The translations under genes were made by a program, and so were the position numbers. A stretch of DNA of 64,000 nucleotides from Coffea arabica (taxonomy: Eukaryota; Streptophyta; Magnoliopsida; Gentianales; Rubiaceae). Each line of letters begins with the position of its first letter. The stretch's first letter is position 1. The stretch lies in assembly GCF_036785885.1 (NCBI RefSeq), contig NC_092326.1, forward strand, positions 7,874,001 to 7,938,000, in the 5' to 3' direction. Positions 50,133-63,900 of this stretch are shown here, piece after piece. The notes under the pieces are model-generated. The model was not told the DNA's origin. It saw nothing but the letters and a program-made list of their open reading frames with translations, and made no database searches.

Positions 50133-51320
50133 ATGTCTTCTTCCGAACGATCTGACATCACTAGTTCAGCTCTTAAGCGTAGGATAGCCCGACCTGTCCC
50201 AGTAGAAATAATATTCTCATCTTCTCCTTCTAGTTCTTCTTCCCCTAGCTCGTCAGGGTCTGAGTACGTCCCCTCTCCTGCTCATCCTCCTGTTCAAATG
50301 GTGAATCCGCCCAAACAGCCTGCCTAGCCTGTAGCGGGGCCTGCCACCCACGCAGTTCCAGTTTAGGCTGTGGCAGAGACTTCCAAGGGGACCAATATCG
50401 ACTTCGGTGAAGTCGATGTGATCTCTCCTATTCTAGAGCAGGAGGGTGTGGACGAACTGGTGGGGAAATACGACATTCCCGTCTAGTTCGAAGTTAAGGC
50501 TGCCCGATCTGGGGAGTACGCTTGCCGACCTTCCCTTGGGTTTGTGGCCATATACAAGAATCAGCTCATAGCTGGTTTTCGCCTTTCTATTCCCAACTTC
50601 CTTTTTGAAATCCTACCTTTCTGGGGCATCCGAATAACCCAACTCATTCCCAATGCAGTTCGTTCTATCCTTGGCTTCTTCATATTATGCCGAGTTCTCG
50701 AAATCCCTTACTCCGATTTATTTAGGTCATTTTTCCATATGAAAATCAGTGGCCATGTTCCGGGTTGGTTCTACTTCGCTTGTAGGAGTGGAGCGAAGTA
50801 TCCCACCCGCAAGCTGTTTGCTGGTGTTTCTTCCTCAATTCGAGCATGGAAAGCCCAATTCTTCTATGTGAAAAACATTGGGTTTCTCCCACTGACCTGG
50901 AGGGAGGAGACCCAGGTCACTGACCCTGTTCCTTCTCCTCTGTATGAAACCGAACTGGACTGCCTGCTCAGTTCGGACATAAGGCTGAACATGAAGGAGT
51001 TTAATAACGCCCAACTCTGGGCTGCTAGCCTAATCCGAGCAGACGTGTCTGCTCCTACCCTCGACCTCAGATCTCTCTCCCCGGATGACCTGGCCACCCA
51101 TAAATACTTATGTCTAAATATTTTTTTTTGTGACCTGAAGGGTTCTGTTAGCTCTAGCACTGATCATTTCCCTGCTTTTCTTGTAGTGAAGAGATTCTCG
51201 CAACTGTTATCCCTGGGTGGAGTTGGCAGTTCGAGCACGCCTACCCCTGCGTCTTCCACCGTGCTAGCCAGTTCAGCTCCTCCTCTCCTACCCTACCCTA
51301 CCCGGATTCTGAGCAAGTTA
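50133..51320 (+). pseudogene. Putative gypsy-type transposon protein (Transposase_28-like), broken
   Basis: One frame runs from ATG 50133 (MSSSERSDI) through a Ser/Pro-rich N-terminus, then the conserved region starting near 50520. Recognised blocks: IAGFRLSIPNFLFEIL, RITQLIPNAVRSILGF, HMKISGHVPGWFYFACR and KAQFFYVKNIGFLPLTW. They match the plant family known as 'putative gypsy type transposon' (Transposase_28), whose biochemical role is not established. Three TAG stops at 50325, 50364 and 50484 interrupt the same frame with no frameshift. The frame remains open to 51554, but after about 51320 the composition changes to unrelated AT-rich sequence, so the original C-terminus is lost. Confidence 0.75.
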
Positions 51321-52410
51321 GAGGGCGGAGACAAAAGCGCCAAGATTAATAATCAGATTCCACGTATCAAAAAACCCCCAAAACTCAGCAGCCAAATTAA
51401 TTCATTAGCATCAATCAAATCAAATGTAACCCTAATCCGGCAAAAACAAACTAAAACAAAAGCAACCACAAAAATTCATTCAAATCCAACTTCAAGAATC
51501 TACACCAGTAATTCTAGACAATTTTTCAAAGGAAAAGGGAGGAAAAAAAACTAATAAGAGACCATCATACCTCTGGAAATACTTGAGGAGTCTTCACCCT
51601 TGTTAGAGATGCTGTTGCAGGAACGGGGATGAGATGTCGCTGCCAGAGTGGGTATGAGCCGTTAACATTGGCTGCTTTTAAAGGAAAAGAGAGAGAGAGA
51701 GAGAGAGAGATGATAATTGTAGCTGATTTTTAAAAGGAGAATAACCTAATTGGAAGAGTTGCTTACCTCTGAAAGCGGGTCTTTGCCGCAGCTGGAGATG
51801 CCGCCGGCGAAGAAGGGAGTGGTTTGCCGATGAGACGTTGCTGGAGATGGTCTATTATCACTGACGAAGAAGGGATTGGTCTTTTATCGATGGTTCACTG
51901 CTGGAGGCTTACGAAAGGAAAATAAAAGTTATTTTCCTCCGCACGGCGTAACTTATTTTCTGTTAGAAATTATTTTTTCGAATTAATTATCAGCCAAATA
52001 ATGGAAAATATTTTCCCAAAAACATTTTTCACCCAAACAAATGGGCCTTAGGGCTAAGGCCCATTTGATTCACGGGATGACACACAGGATTCAATTAATC
52101 ATCTGGTGTCATCCCATATTTGGTTATATTTTATATATGGGATGATACATTCAAACTATCCGAATTAATTTTCTATTTATGGGATAAAATACTCCTATGG
52201 GCAAGGTGATATTAGTCATTCTGGAATGACTAACAAATAGGATGATAAAATTTTTTACTAATTTATCTTTATAAACAGTACAAATTTATACTCTCATAAT
52301 TATATAACCCTACTCCCATATTATAAAATATAACATGAATGGACTAATTTGCCTCTACTAATTAATTTCAAAGTTATTTGACTAATATGCCTCTACTACC
52401 AACATAACAA
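51321..52410. other. Spacer with simple repeat and hairpin
   Basis: No coding domain was seen. It contains a GA microsatellite and the 12-bp-arm palindrome at 52039-52066. Sequence just left of the palindrome (CATTTTTCACCCAAACAAAT) and just right of it (GGCCCATTTGATTCACGGG) look like ends of two MITE-type repeats meeting head to head. Confidence 0.45.
51688..51710. repeat. (GA)n microsatellite
   Basis: About eleven GA units. Confidence 0.9.
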
Positions 52411-52592
52411 TGGGAGTGTTTGGATACAAAACTTATCCCAAATAATATTTTGCTTGCATCATAAACATATTTTTCAACGCACTTTTTTATATTTTCAATC
52501 ACCTTTTTATCTCACATACATCACATCACAAAAAGTGTTACAGTAATTATTCCAAATAATATTTCAAATAATACACTATCCAAACAAACCCA
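52411..52592. mobile_element. MITE of the same family as 38306-38477
   Basis: The terminal inverted repeats TGGGAGTGTTTGGATA and TGGGTTTGTTTGGATA match at 14 of 16 positions. The interior shares CTCACATACATCACATCACA with the Tourist-like element at 38306. The target duplication is not clear here, suggesting an older insertion. Confidence 0.65.
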
Positions 52593-55500
52593 AATATTTG
52601 AACTAATTTGCTCTTGTGAATGATACAAATTCATACTGACTATTATAAAACCATACTCTCACATAATAATATGATAATAAATGGATTAATTAGCTCCTAC
52701 TAATTATATTAAAAATTTTTTGACTAATTTGCTCATACTAACATCACAATAAAAGGTCTATATTGCCCTTAAACTAAATTACCCTTACTAAGCTTATTTT
52801 CTCAACTAAATTCTATATGGATACACAATCCTATCAATTGGCCTTTGTGAATGAGAATTTCAATAAGTTCAAACTTGACCCAAAGAAAAATCTTCTATAT
52901 TGGTTTGAACTCGACTCATTTAAAGCTCTTAAATAGGTTTTGTCTTAATCGATTTAACCCTAATTTAGCCAAAACTTGACCTGTCATTTAATTGGAAGGT
53001 AGCAGGGAAAGGGAGAGTGAAGAAGAAGGGGTGAGGTGAGGGGAGGAGGAGAGAGGGGAAAGGAGGGGGAGAGAGAGAGAGAGAAAAAAAAGCAAAAAAA
53101 AAAAAAAAGGAAAAGGAAAGATAGAAAAAGAAAATTTTTTAAGTTTTTCTACAAGTTCTACACTAAGGGCTTGTTTGACAAAGGAGTTTTTTTGCTAAGT
53201 TTTTCTCCTATAAGTTTTTTTAACAACTTTAATTACAATAATCTATATCTATATAAATTTGAGAAGCGTTTTTTAGTAATAAACTTCCACACACCTTCCC
53301 TTTCTCAATTCCATTTTTCTACCATTTTATATTTAATTTGTTTTGTAAAATACATCATGTCCACCTTTTCATCAAATAAGAATACCACTCCAACTAATAC
53401 TCCTCCCCTCACACAACTTCTCACTCTAATTAATACTCATCCAATCAACAATTCCATTTCAATTAAAACTCCTCCAACCCAATAATAAGAGATAACAACA
53501 TAATTTCACAAAAAACTGCAATTTACCATCTCTTTGAACTTCTTTCTAGAGTGAATGAGTAACAGGCACTGAATTGTGGAGATATGAAGAGGGAATGAGT
53601 CAAATGTGAGACTACCATTTGGGTTTGTATTCCATTTCTTGAGCTCTGATTTAAATAAATAATTAAGATAATAACCTTACAAAGAAAATAAGGAATAGGA
53701 AATGCAATTTTGCCTAACCTAAGAAATAGGATAAAACACATAATACTATAAAAATCTATATCTATAGGTATTATGGGGATGGTTTTATGGATGATTAAAT
53801 CAGAATACTTATAACTCCTCATTATTTTTTATAGAATTTTAAATTTTTTAATTGTTATATATTTTTTCATGTCTTTTGAATTTAAATGTAAGAAGTGGCT
53901 TACTTATATAGGAATTTGATTTGAAATCTATTAATGTGAGGGTAAATAAAGAGGAAATTCACCAACCTTACTAAAAGTAAAAAAGTAAATAACAATATTT
54001 TACTCTTCAACTCAGTAATCCTAAGTAAAAGGGCAAATTATATGGAAAAAAAATAATATTCATTGGTCATGGATTTAAAATATCAATAATAGTACCATTT
54101 GTGAATCCTAAATTATGAAATTACTAAATAGAAAACAAAGTACTACTAGCCTAAAAAACAAATTATGAATTTATAGGGTTTGAGAGAATGGTGAAGGGAA
54201 ACGAATAGAAAATTGGGTGGCAAAAATAGAAAGTTAGAGGTTAGCTATAAACGAGAGAAAGAGAATATCAAGAAGTTAAAGAGTGGTGGGAAAAGTCAAA
54301 AAATAAAGATAAATTATTACAAGATCGGACGAAGAGAGAGGAGAAGAAAGCATGAGATTGTAAGGATATGACAGGAAAGATGACACCGTGGTAAGAGGTT
54401 TGAAAATCATAGAAGGCAGCGGATAGTTAATTAGCAGGTAAGAGAGGATAGAAAGAGTGATAGTTTTTAAAAATTTTGAAAATTTTGAAACACATCTTAC
54501 AAAGATTATTTTAAATATATATTAAAATTTATGAAGAGCATTATTCTATAAGTACTCAACAATTTAGGATTACAAAATGAGAGAAATTTTTTTTAAAATT
54601 GAGGAAAATGAATTAGTTATACTTTATATTTTTAATGTTAAAAATTTTGATATATGGGTATAAAATGATATATTGATAAATAAGTTTACAATTGCTTTAT
54701 CATATAAATCGTTATAAATTAAATTATTTTACTAAAATTGTTACCATATATTGACAAATAATAGGTTAACAAATTTTGATTTCAACTTATTTAAGATATT
54801 AAAATTAAGAAAGTCCATTTTGTACTTATGAAATAATTTTTTTTTAACATGTTAAGCATGCACTTCTTTAAATTTTTTTTGTTTATATACTTTATTTTAT
54901 ACTATAATATATAAGTATTGTTTTGAATTGAAATATAAATTCGTGCATAGCATGGGTCAGAATGCTAGTCTTAAAAAATTTCTCAAAATGTTTAAAATAT
55001 ACAATTCAAAATACCTAAAAACACACACAAAAAATTACCTTCTTCCTTTCTTCTTCTGAGGGGAGAGGGAGAGAGAGGAATATGAGGAAAAGAGAAAGAG
55101 AGGAGAGCAAGGAAGGAGAGAGAGAAAAAAAAAAGATGTTGTTGCAACGGCGGCCGTTTAGGAGGAAGGGAGCGAGAAGAAGATTGTAGTGGGATGGGGG
55201 AGAATAAAAGGAAAGAAAAGAAAGGGGGAAAAAAAGAAAGGAAAAAAAGGGAGAAAAATGAAGTTTTTTTTGTTAAAGAAAAATTTTTACATACCTCAAA
55301 ATGTTTTTTTGACAAATTTTATAATAAATTACAATAAAATTTTAGATAAACAAAAAAAAAATTGGTGAAGGAGTTTTAGAAACTAAAAACACCATTTGTC
55401 ATGCCGGGCCATAGTTAACACTGAAAAAGAATTGCACAAACCGCATCAAATCTTCAGTCCTCTTTGTCCCCTATACGAAAAAGCTGCCACTTGCCCATAA

Positions 55501-55826
55501 TTAATACACTTCTCTACAAAGCCAGTTAACATATTTAGTGTTATTATCGCTTTACTCTCTTAAACTATATTACTATGTAAGGCCCGAAAACAACCCTTTT
55601 CTAGGCGACCACACAATGGAGCAGTTGATAAGAAAGCACAAGTGCTTGTGAGTAGAAGAGATAAACAATTTAAAGATCATAAACGTAAGAATAAGTAAAT
55701 AAAAAGGAAAGAATTGCAAACCAATTAACTACCCAACTCCTCTTGAGCTTGTAGATTGATTCAAACAAGTTACTTCAAGTTGATGAATTACAATCACTCT
55801 TGTGTACAAAGGAAGGATCACTTCCT
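52593..55826. other. Spacer with low-complexity tracts
   Basis: AT-rich DNA with a purine-only tract at about 53036-53140 (GA repeats and A runs) and an A/G-rich tract at about 55050-55290. Open frames at 53036-53485, 53523-53822 and 54992-55315 are composition-driven and unmatched. The last 250 bases may belong to the repeat that continues into the duplicated unit at 55827. Confidence 0.5.
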
Positions 55827-57558
55827 CCTCGCCCCAAGCCGCACTTGGTCAAGCAAGAAAGTTTTACTATCACTCGGATAACCCTCACAGAGCTACACTC
55901 ATGAAGTATTCACTCACAAATGAAAAGCTTACAATGAACCTCACACCACTAAGACTACAAATCTTCTTTGAAGAGTATTTTCTCACTAAAATCTCTCTAG
56001 ATCTTTTGTATCTTCAGTGTGCCAAAATTGTTTGAAATATCTGACCAACCACTATTTATATAGAGCCAAGAAAGTGCCTCATAAATGCTTCCAACGGATA
56101 GAAAGTAGCTGAACAGTCAACTATCCGTTGGCAGTGTCGAACGTCCGATAGCCCTGTTTTATGCGTCCGACAGCAGGCAGAGAGTTTAAGAGATTTTCTT
56201 CAATTCTTTCGGACGTCCGGTAGGCTGGTTTTCTGTGTCCGAAGGTATGATGTAAAACTGGGAATTTTTCTTCAATTCCTTAGGACGTCCGGTAGGCTGG
56301 TTTTCTGCGTCCGAAGATACTCAATGGTTGTCGGACGTCCGATGCAGTCTTTTTGAGCGTCCGACAGCTTTCAGCAACCTTTGTCTTCTTTCAATAGCAC
56401 TTGTTCATGAAATCACATAACTTCATAACTGAAAATATTTCTTGGAGAGATATTAGTATCATCCATTTGTTTTGTAAACATCAAAAGATAGGGATCAAGA
56501 TCAACACACTATTATCAATTTACCCCTCAACGTTATCTTTTAGTCACTTTACCGCCAGAAGTAATTCAATTCAATATGTTAAGAAATTTTGGACAAAAAT
56601 ACTCTTTTATTTTATAGCATTACTACATTGTTATTATCACTTTATTCGTTTAGATTATAGTGACACAATCACTTTAGTTTCTAACATTATTTTCTAGGCA
56701 TTTTACCTCATCGTTAATCTAACTAGTATGGTCAAAAAATTTTAAATATATTTATCCTTTTTATATATAATTAAAAATAAAAATTTGGAATGGTTATTCT
56801 TCCTTTTTTTTTACTTTAAGAGATCAAAAAACATAAAAATAAAAGAGTTTTGTCAAATTTCTTTTTTTCACTTTTATTAATACTAGGAAAAGGAAAAGAG
56901 ATAGGAAAGAAGGAGACAAAAAATTAGATTTTGTAAAAAAAGAAAAAAAAAGAAAAGTCTAACATTATCGTATTACTTAAAGGTTGTCGAGATTAGGATT
57001 GGAATTTGGTGGTAAACAAAAAAGTGAAATAATTTTAAAATAATAAAAGTATGTAATTCTTTTTTATTTGTAATTTTTAAAAAAAGAATTGAGCTCTCCC
57101 CCTCCCTCTCTCCATCTTTCTATTTTTTTTCAATATTAATAAGATTGTCAAGAAGAAAGAAATTAATACTTTGACTTTTTTTTTTAATACTAAAAAGGAG
57201 AAGAGTCACTTTAAATTTTTTATTATTTTTATTATGCAAAGAGGAGGGTGTTTTCTTCTAAAGTTTTTTAATTTACTAAGTTGGTTTAATGGTAGAATAA
57301 ATTATCTAAAAAAATAACTCTAGGGGGTAAATTGATAATGAGACTATATTTTATGGGGGTAAAGTGATAATAATTTTAAGGGTTAAACATGTCTTTTTAC
57401 TTTAATTAACAAACTCCGTTAAGTTTGACCGTTAGTCTTGGAGGTAAAGTGACTAAAAAATAGCGTTAAGGGGAAAATTAATAGGAGCACCAAATGTTAA
57501 GGGGGTAAAGTGATAATAATCCACACATTTAATACTTAGGTTTCTTCATAGTATTACA
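55827..57558. repeat. Repeat flank of Helitron copy C, matching window start
   Basis: Matches 1-1732 without indels (offset 55826), including the GGACGTCCG array (56136-56366) and the foldback element (about 56507-57528). The left limit of the shared unit cannot be set, because copy A is cut by the window start. Confidence 0.9.
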
Positions 57559-57923
57559 CTAGAGGAACCAAGCTGTGCAAGGCACAGCCTTGGCCCTCCT
57601 AAAAATACTGATCATTGGAAAAGCATATATAACAATTCTAGTTGCAAAATAGGTACATAATATCATAATTACCATTCATAGATTGCTGTCAATAATTTCA
57701 GTAGCAGTTACACACCTTTCAATACAATTAAGTCTCAAGTAGAGATACATAATGCATGCTAATAGTTACATAATATCATATATTAGAATTCATTAACTTC
57801 TAGTCATAGCGAGAATGTTAATGGATTCTAATATGATGGCAAATGATAGCATGCTAAAAGTTCAGTAGCATCCATGATGAACAAAAGAATGAACAAAAGA
57901 GGACATGAGGCTGTGTGACTGCT

Positions 57924-60843
57924 TCATTTTGCAGATTCACGTGGTTTCTTGAGAGGGCTCATATGAGCAGATTTTGAAGATGCAAGCTTGTTGTCTTCAG
58001 GACCATTTTTTCCAGCAATTGAGGGAACAGCTTCAATGGTTGTCTTCTCAGCAGAACGTACATTAGTTCTGGGAATTGGAGTTTTAAAAGTTAAGCTTCT
58101 TTTTACAGTAATGTTTGAAGAGGCTAGCTTATCTGCATTATCAGACTTGCGCCCAATTGAATCTAGGATCATTTTTATTGTTGGGCTGAAGATTTGCCTT
58201 CAGTGGCAAGTTGGTCAGTGACAGTGGAGCGAGCAGTTAAATCAACCTGTTCAATGGTGCTGGTCGGCTTCTCAGTTATGGTTGGAGCAGTTGGAACAGG
58301 CTCTTCCACAGGATTAGAGACAACTGTGCGCATGATTGCCGGGTTGATTTCAGCCAATTCTTTAGCAGTGTATATTTTGACGATGCTATACTTATCATCT
58401 TTCTGCCTTTGATAATTCGAGTCAAAATGGTGGACAAAGCATAGGACTTCACGGTTATCAATTGCAGATGCAATTTCAGAAAATACCTCAACACCCTATA
58501 TTTTGCAAATAAACAAAAAAACAAGCTCAATACCCTGTATTTTCAGAAATTTTATAGACTACCAGAAAATGTAAACATGATGCAATTTCAGAAGAAAGCT
58601 TAATAGTAACATAGATTGAAGGCGACGTGAGCTGGGAAGTTCCGACGACATGAGCTGGGAACTTTCCTTTAACATTCCAGCCCAAATTTCTAACTTTTTA
58701 CAAGTTTTCAGCCAAACATCTTATAACACTTGAGATAAACATATTGCATGCATTTGCTAACATTATTTTCCAAAGAAACATTGATAACAAGCTGCAACTT
58801 CAGCTTTCTCTGTCGGTTCCTGCTATTTTTTTTTCTTTCCAATAGCTAATCAGTTATTAAACAGAATTTTCCTCAACTAAAACTCATTTTTCCTAGCTAA
58901 AATTCAACATGCAACTTAAGAATTCAGTTATACCAGATAATTAAAAGATTGTTGCAATCTTAATGCTGGCTAAAAGAAACTTTTAGCTAGTTCCAGTTAG
59001 GAATTTTGTTTCTTGACTACGATTGAGTCTTGTCCTTGGAAAGAATAGCAAAATAACTAGAGGGACATTACCAGATTTGCAGGCCAATCAATGCAACCAT
59101 AGACAAAAGAAAATAGAGATATTGCATGTTAATAGTATGAGTTTTTCAGCATCTTACGTGTTCATCAGCTTCACTTAGTTGTACTGCTGTGAATGGAATG
59201 AGTTTTTCAGCATCTAGACCAAATAATACTACATACATTGAACTTGTTCCGTCATCAATGATAATTCCAATACGGCATCTAGTATATGATAGCAGTGAAT
59301 AATGGTTAATCAATGAAATAAAACAGAATTATTGTTAAGAGCACTGTTGTAAAATTGCATGCCTTGTTTACCTGGCTTCAACGGCACTTTCTTCTCTGCA
59401 AGATGGACATCTAATGATCCATTCCAAATTAGCATCTACAGCCTTTTGACAGTTACTACATGCAGCATACCAAAAAGATCGCTGCTCAGCTGCCAAAGAA
59501 GTATTTCCTTGTATCCAAGCAATCTTGACCTATAGTTTATATTGTATTAGATGCAAAGTTAAGTAATTCATTTTTCACTAATGTAAAAGGTAAGAAAATA
59601 GTATAAGTCAGTTTGGACGGAGGCAGCAATTTGGTTGAGTCTTTGTAACTGGCCTCCTCAATTAGTTGTGCAATTTCTTGCTGATTCTGATCATACCTGT
59701 GAACATAAATATGATATGTTATATTTTTCAGTCTTTATGTATAATTATAAAGCATGATATGCTTACCATTGCCTTAATACAGTGGCTTGAGGAGTTGGTG
59801 GATTCACCAGTAGACAACTTGCAAGCCTTGTTGTTAGACATAGATCTATGAAAATAGTATATAATTAGCTCATTAAAGTTGAAGTATGGTAGGCAAAGCA
59901 ATAATAATTTCTTGAGCAATGGGAGCTGTAACTTACAGTTAAAAGTAGTTACTTTGACTCTCATAACTATGATGATGTTGTTGTTTGCGATAGTGTTTGC
60001 CAGCTGTGCTCCTTCATTTGCTTCAAATTCGTTTCACAGAGTAAGGAGCATTGGCCTTTTCTAAAAAAAGCAATAAATATGATAAAAATTAAAGAATGTA
60101 ATAAGTTTATTTAGTAAATTGAAAGTCTATTCTTTTGTTCCAATTGGCTTACACTTGATTAATAACAACCAAGTCTCTAGTCGTTGAATCAAGACTTTGT
60201 TCCCTTGAAGGAAAAGCATGCACGACAATATCCTGGATATCTATTATTCAAAGGAATATTTCAATCTAAGGATAAGCTGAAGATAACATAAGGAATACAT
60301 TGGGATTATCTAAGATAAAACATGAACTTACTTTGCAAATTTTCTGTGTCAGCAAATCTGAATAAGTTTTCAAACGCTGTGAGCTCAAAGTGACACGGAA
60401 TAACCGGTGGAACTTGCTCAACATACTCCTCAACCAACATTCTGTTATGGATTACCCAAGAATATGGGTAGTCACTGACCTTATACCTTGGTTCTGCTTT
60501 GCGAAGAGCTGCACTGGAGATATAGTATCTCCTGAATGGCATCAACATGCCAGCAAAAAAACGGATATCATTGCCATAGATGACTGCTGAAACCTTTGTT
60601 TCCTGTTGCATCATAAAGAAGAAAAGTTGTAAATTTGTAAAATAGTCAAAGATATATGCAAAAATTGAAGAAATATCTTTATTTTTTTGTTACCTCAGAA
60701 TCTGTAAGAAGGAAGCGGCAGTAGTTCACAGGCCTTGCTCCTCGACTCAACTGAACATGTCCTCTCGCAACAACCTGAGCCAGTACTGTCCATCCTTTTA
60801 CTCCCTCAACGACCTCATTCACTGGAAGGTAACGTCTTGCCAT
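57924..60843 (-). pseudogene. Helitron RPA1-like single-strand DNA-binding protein, copy C (broken)
   Basis: Same nine-exon layout as copies A and B: exon 1 at 60843-60694, exon 2 at 60602-60332, zinc-ribbon exon at 59529-59372, and last exon from 58495. It carries the same exon 4 stop (60034-60036) and the same frame break before the C-terminal tail (stop at 58175). No copy-specific change was found in translations. Confidence 0.82.
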
Positions 60844-60946
60844 GCTTATTTATAAATGGTACAAACAGATGAATTTAATTCTAAATGTAGACTACAATTA
60901 TGATAGGATTAATTAAAAATTGAAGAAACAGCAGAAGAATGTTCAT

Positions 60947-63900
60947 TTACTTGACAGCTAATTGAGAAGCTTCAAGAACTTCTCTATATACAATATTTCT
61001 TGTCTGATTTATTCTAGATTTATCAAAAAATGGAAGCTTAATGAGTAACTTGACTTGTGAAACTGTTCTTGAACGTGATAACCCCACATAAAGCTGGCCA
61101 TGAGAAAACACATGTTCTCTTAAATAAATACCTACAAAATCTAATGTTTGTCCTTGAGCTTTGTTAATTGTCATTGCAAAGCAAAAACGGATTGAAAACT
61201 GAGTTCTCTTATATGGGACAGGGTATTGCTCATCAGTGGGAGGTTCTAACGGAATTCTATGGATGAAAACATCTTTTCCAGCAAAATCACCTATAACTAT
61301 TTGAGCATGAATAACATTTCGGCTCAAATTCCTGCATATTAATCTTGTCCCATTACAAAGGCCTTCAGTAGGATCTAAATTTCTAAGCAAGATTATTGGT
61401 GCATTAACCTTCAAGATTAGCCTATGTGGTGGAAGTCCACTTTGGGAAAGAGAATTCAAAAAGTCCTCATACTGTCCCTGATAATTTGGATTTAAGGTTT
61501 TATCAAAACTAAGATATTCTACTGCTTCACCTGGAAATTTGCTAATGAGAATGTCGTTCACCTCATCAACAAAATTATTTTTTGTGGACAGAATTGCTTG
61601 GTTGACTGGAATGTTAGCATCTGATGATCCAGGTATGGTATTGGGGTACATTAAATTTATCAAATTATCTAGTGCAAAATCAGCCTCACTATTTTCAAGC
61701 AAAATTGAAGAGGGAATCTTTATGTAGCTATCATCTTGGATTTTTTCAGTTCCATTGCCAACTCTCAATAAATATCAGTAAATGAGGGTTCTAATCGAGC
61801 CCTCATATTCTCTGTTAACTGCAATTTTTCAAGAGAAGGCTATAGAGGAGAATTTATTATGCAAGCATTAATAGTCTCAGATTGATTTCCTTTACGAACA
61901 ACTGGCAATGTTTGTCTAAAGTCGCCACCAAAGACAACAACTTTTCCACCAAATATTTCTGATGAGTTCATAAGATCTTGCAATAGATCATTTAATGCTT
62001 CAATTGCAGATCTTTATGACATAGGAGCCTCATCCCAGATAGTCAATTTGGATTCTCTAATCATTGCTGCCAGATTGCTTTGTTTGCTAACTCTACATGC
62101 TCTGCCTTCTAAAAGATCAATTGGGATTTTAAATCGTGAATAGGCAGTCCTACCTCCTGGTAGTATAGAAGTAGCAATTCCCAAAGTGGCTGTTGCTAGT
62201 GCTAAATACCCTTTAGACCTTACATCAGCTAGCAATGCTCTATAGAGAAATGATTTTTCAGTGCCTCCAGGGCCATCTACAAAAAAGGCCCCACTTTTGT
62301 TCTCATATATGCGGTGAGATATGATCTCAAATGCATGCCTTTGTTTTTCATTAAGCAAAGAAATTGCATTCAGATCTTCTTCATGAACTGTTATGCTTCT
62401 TTCAGCTAACAATTCCCTTGTTTAATTCTCAACATCAAAGGATGATAGATCATTAGGAACCAATCCAAATGAAGCTATGCTTTTTCCCATTGATGCAAGA
62501 AAACCACTTATTTGTTGCAGTACCTTTTCCCTGACCTCTCTAGGAGTCAAATCTGAACACCTTAGAAAATCCTCTGACATTACAGCCTCAAATTTTAACC
62601 ATAATTGTCTGGGATTGTTAGGACAGGAATATACCAAAAAGGTTGTAAAAAGTCTTCTCAATTCATAAGGCATATGAAAGAGAGAAGCCTCTTCAAGACA
62701 ATGTTCTTAGCTGTTATCATCTTGAAGTAGCCCTCTTAAAAGTGCTACTTCATGAAAGGTTCTAACCTGTACACTATTATAAGTCTTCAAGTCTTCGAAG
62801 GATTTCGGAGCACGGACTTTTGTTAAAAGAAGCCTAAGGTAGTACCTCTCTTCTTCAGTCGGATGGACTGCATTTATTCTTCCTATAGAGTCCCCTTGAT
62901 CTCTCATTTTCCAACGTTTCTCATCAGGAAGTCAAACAAAATGGTCTGAAAATTCAAAATATGTATAGTTCAGAGTTTGAGCTTCTGAATCTGTTCTATT
63001 CATGTAGAAGAATTCAGTGAGCATTGTCTTTTTGTTTCTTGGATTGCTCACAACACTGGTCAAATTCTGATGCTTTTTGAAACTTATAGGCTGATAGTTT
63101 TCTAGGTGAAGCTGCAAATGAATTACTACAGGTTTTATTTTGCCCATAGCAAAACAAAAAAGTCTCCATCTAGCCTCACGTGGTGAGACCCAGCGAGCTA
63201 CCCGATATTGCTGGATTTCATCAATATGGCTGTTTGGATTATCGGAATTAACATGAAAATTGATTTTATCATGTCCTTTGCAAATGTATTTATAGATGTA
63301 CTTAACAGCCTAAATTGTTGAACAAATTTCAACATTAATGTGACAATCAAATTTAGCTAGTAAATAGGCATTATAGGGAACAACCCATCTATTATCTAAG
63401 GAATGCTGTCTAACTTTGACTCTAACACCATTAGTACTTCGCCTATATATTGGATAAGAATTAATGGTCTGGGTTGTTTCCTCACAAAAATCCTTTGGAT
63501 AGGAATGCCTACACTTGCCATTCTTTGTCATACACACACTTGATGGATTTAAAACACCGCATGGACCATGCATCATGTGTTTTTTTAACCATTCTATATA
63601 AGTGTGGGTATTTCACTTTGTCTGGAATATTGGCGCTGATAATCTTATCATACTCTTCAGGTCTGAACATTTTATGTTTACATTTCAAAATTAAGAGGAA
63701 GTGTGCATGTGGCAAGCCTCTTTTTTGAAACTCTATAATTTATGTATAGGCTGCTACTTCACCAAAAATATTTTTCTTCAGGATTTTATTTTTTAATTCT
63801 TCAAGTTTAGCACGAAAGACTCTTACAATCAAATCAGGCCGATTCTGTGCTTCTTCTTTTTCAATTAGGTGTTCTTTTATTTCTGACCAATTAAGATTGC

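Noticed and set aside
53036-53485. A 149-codon open frame with a Lys/Arg-rich start
   Set aside because: The start is a purine-only low-complexity tract and the rest shows no domain.
54992-55315. A 107-codon open frame on the minus strand
   Set aside because: Ser/Phe/Pro-rich because of A/G repeats; no gene structure.
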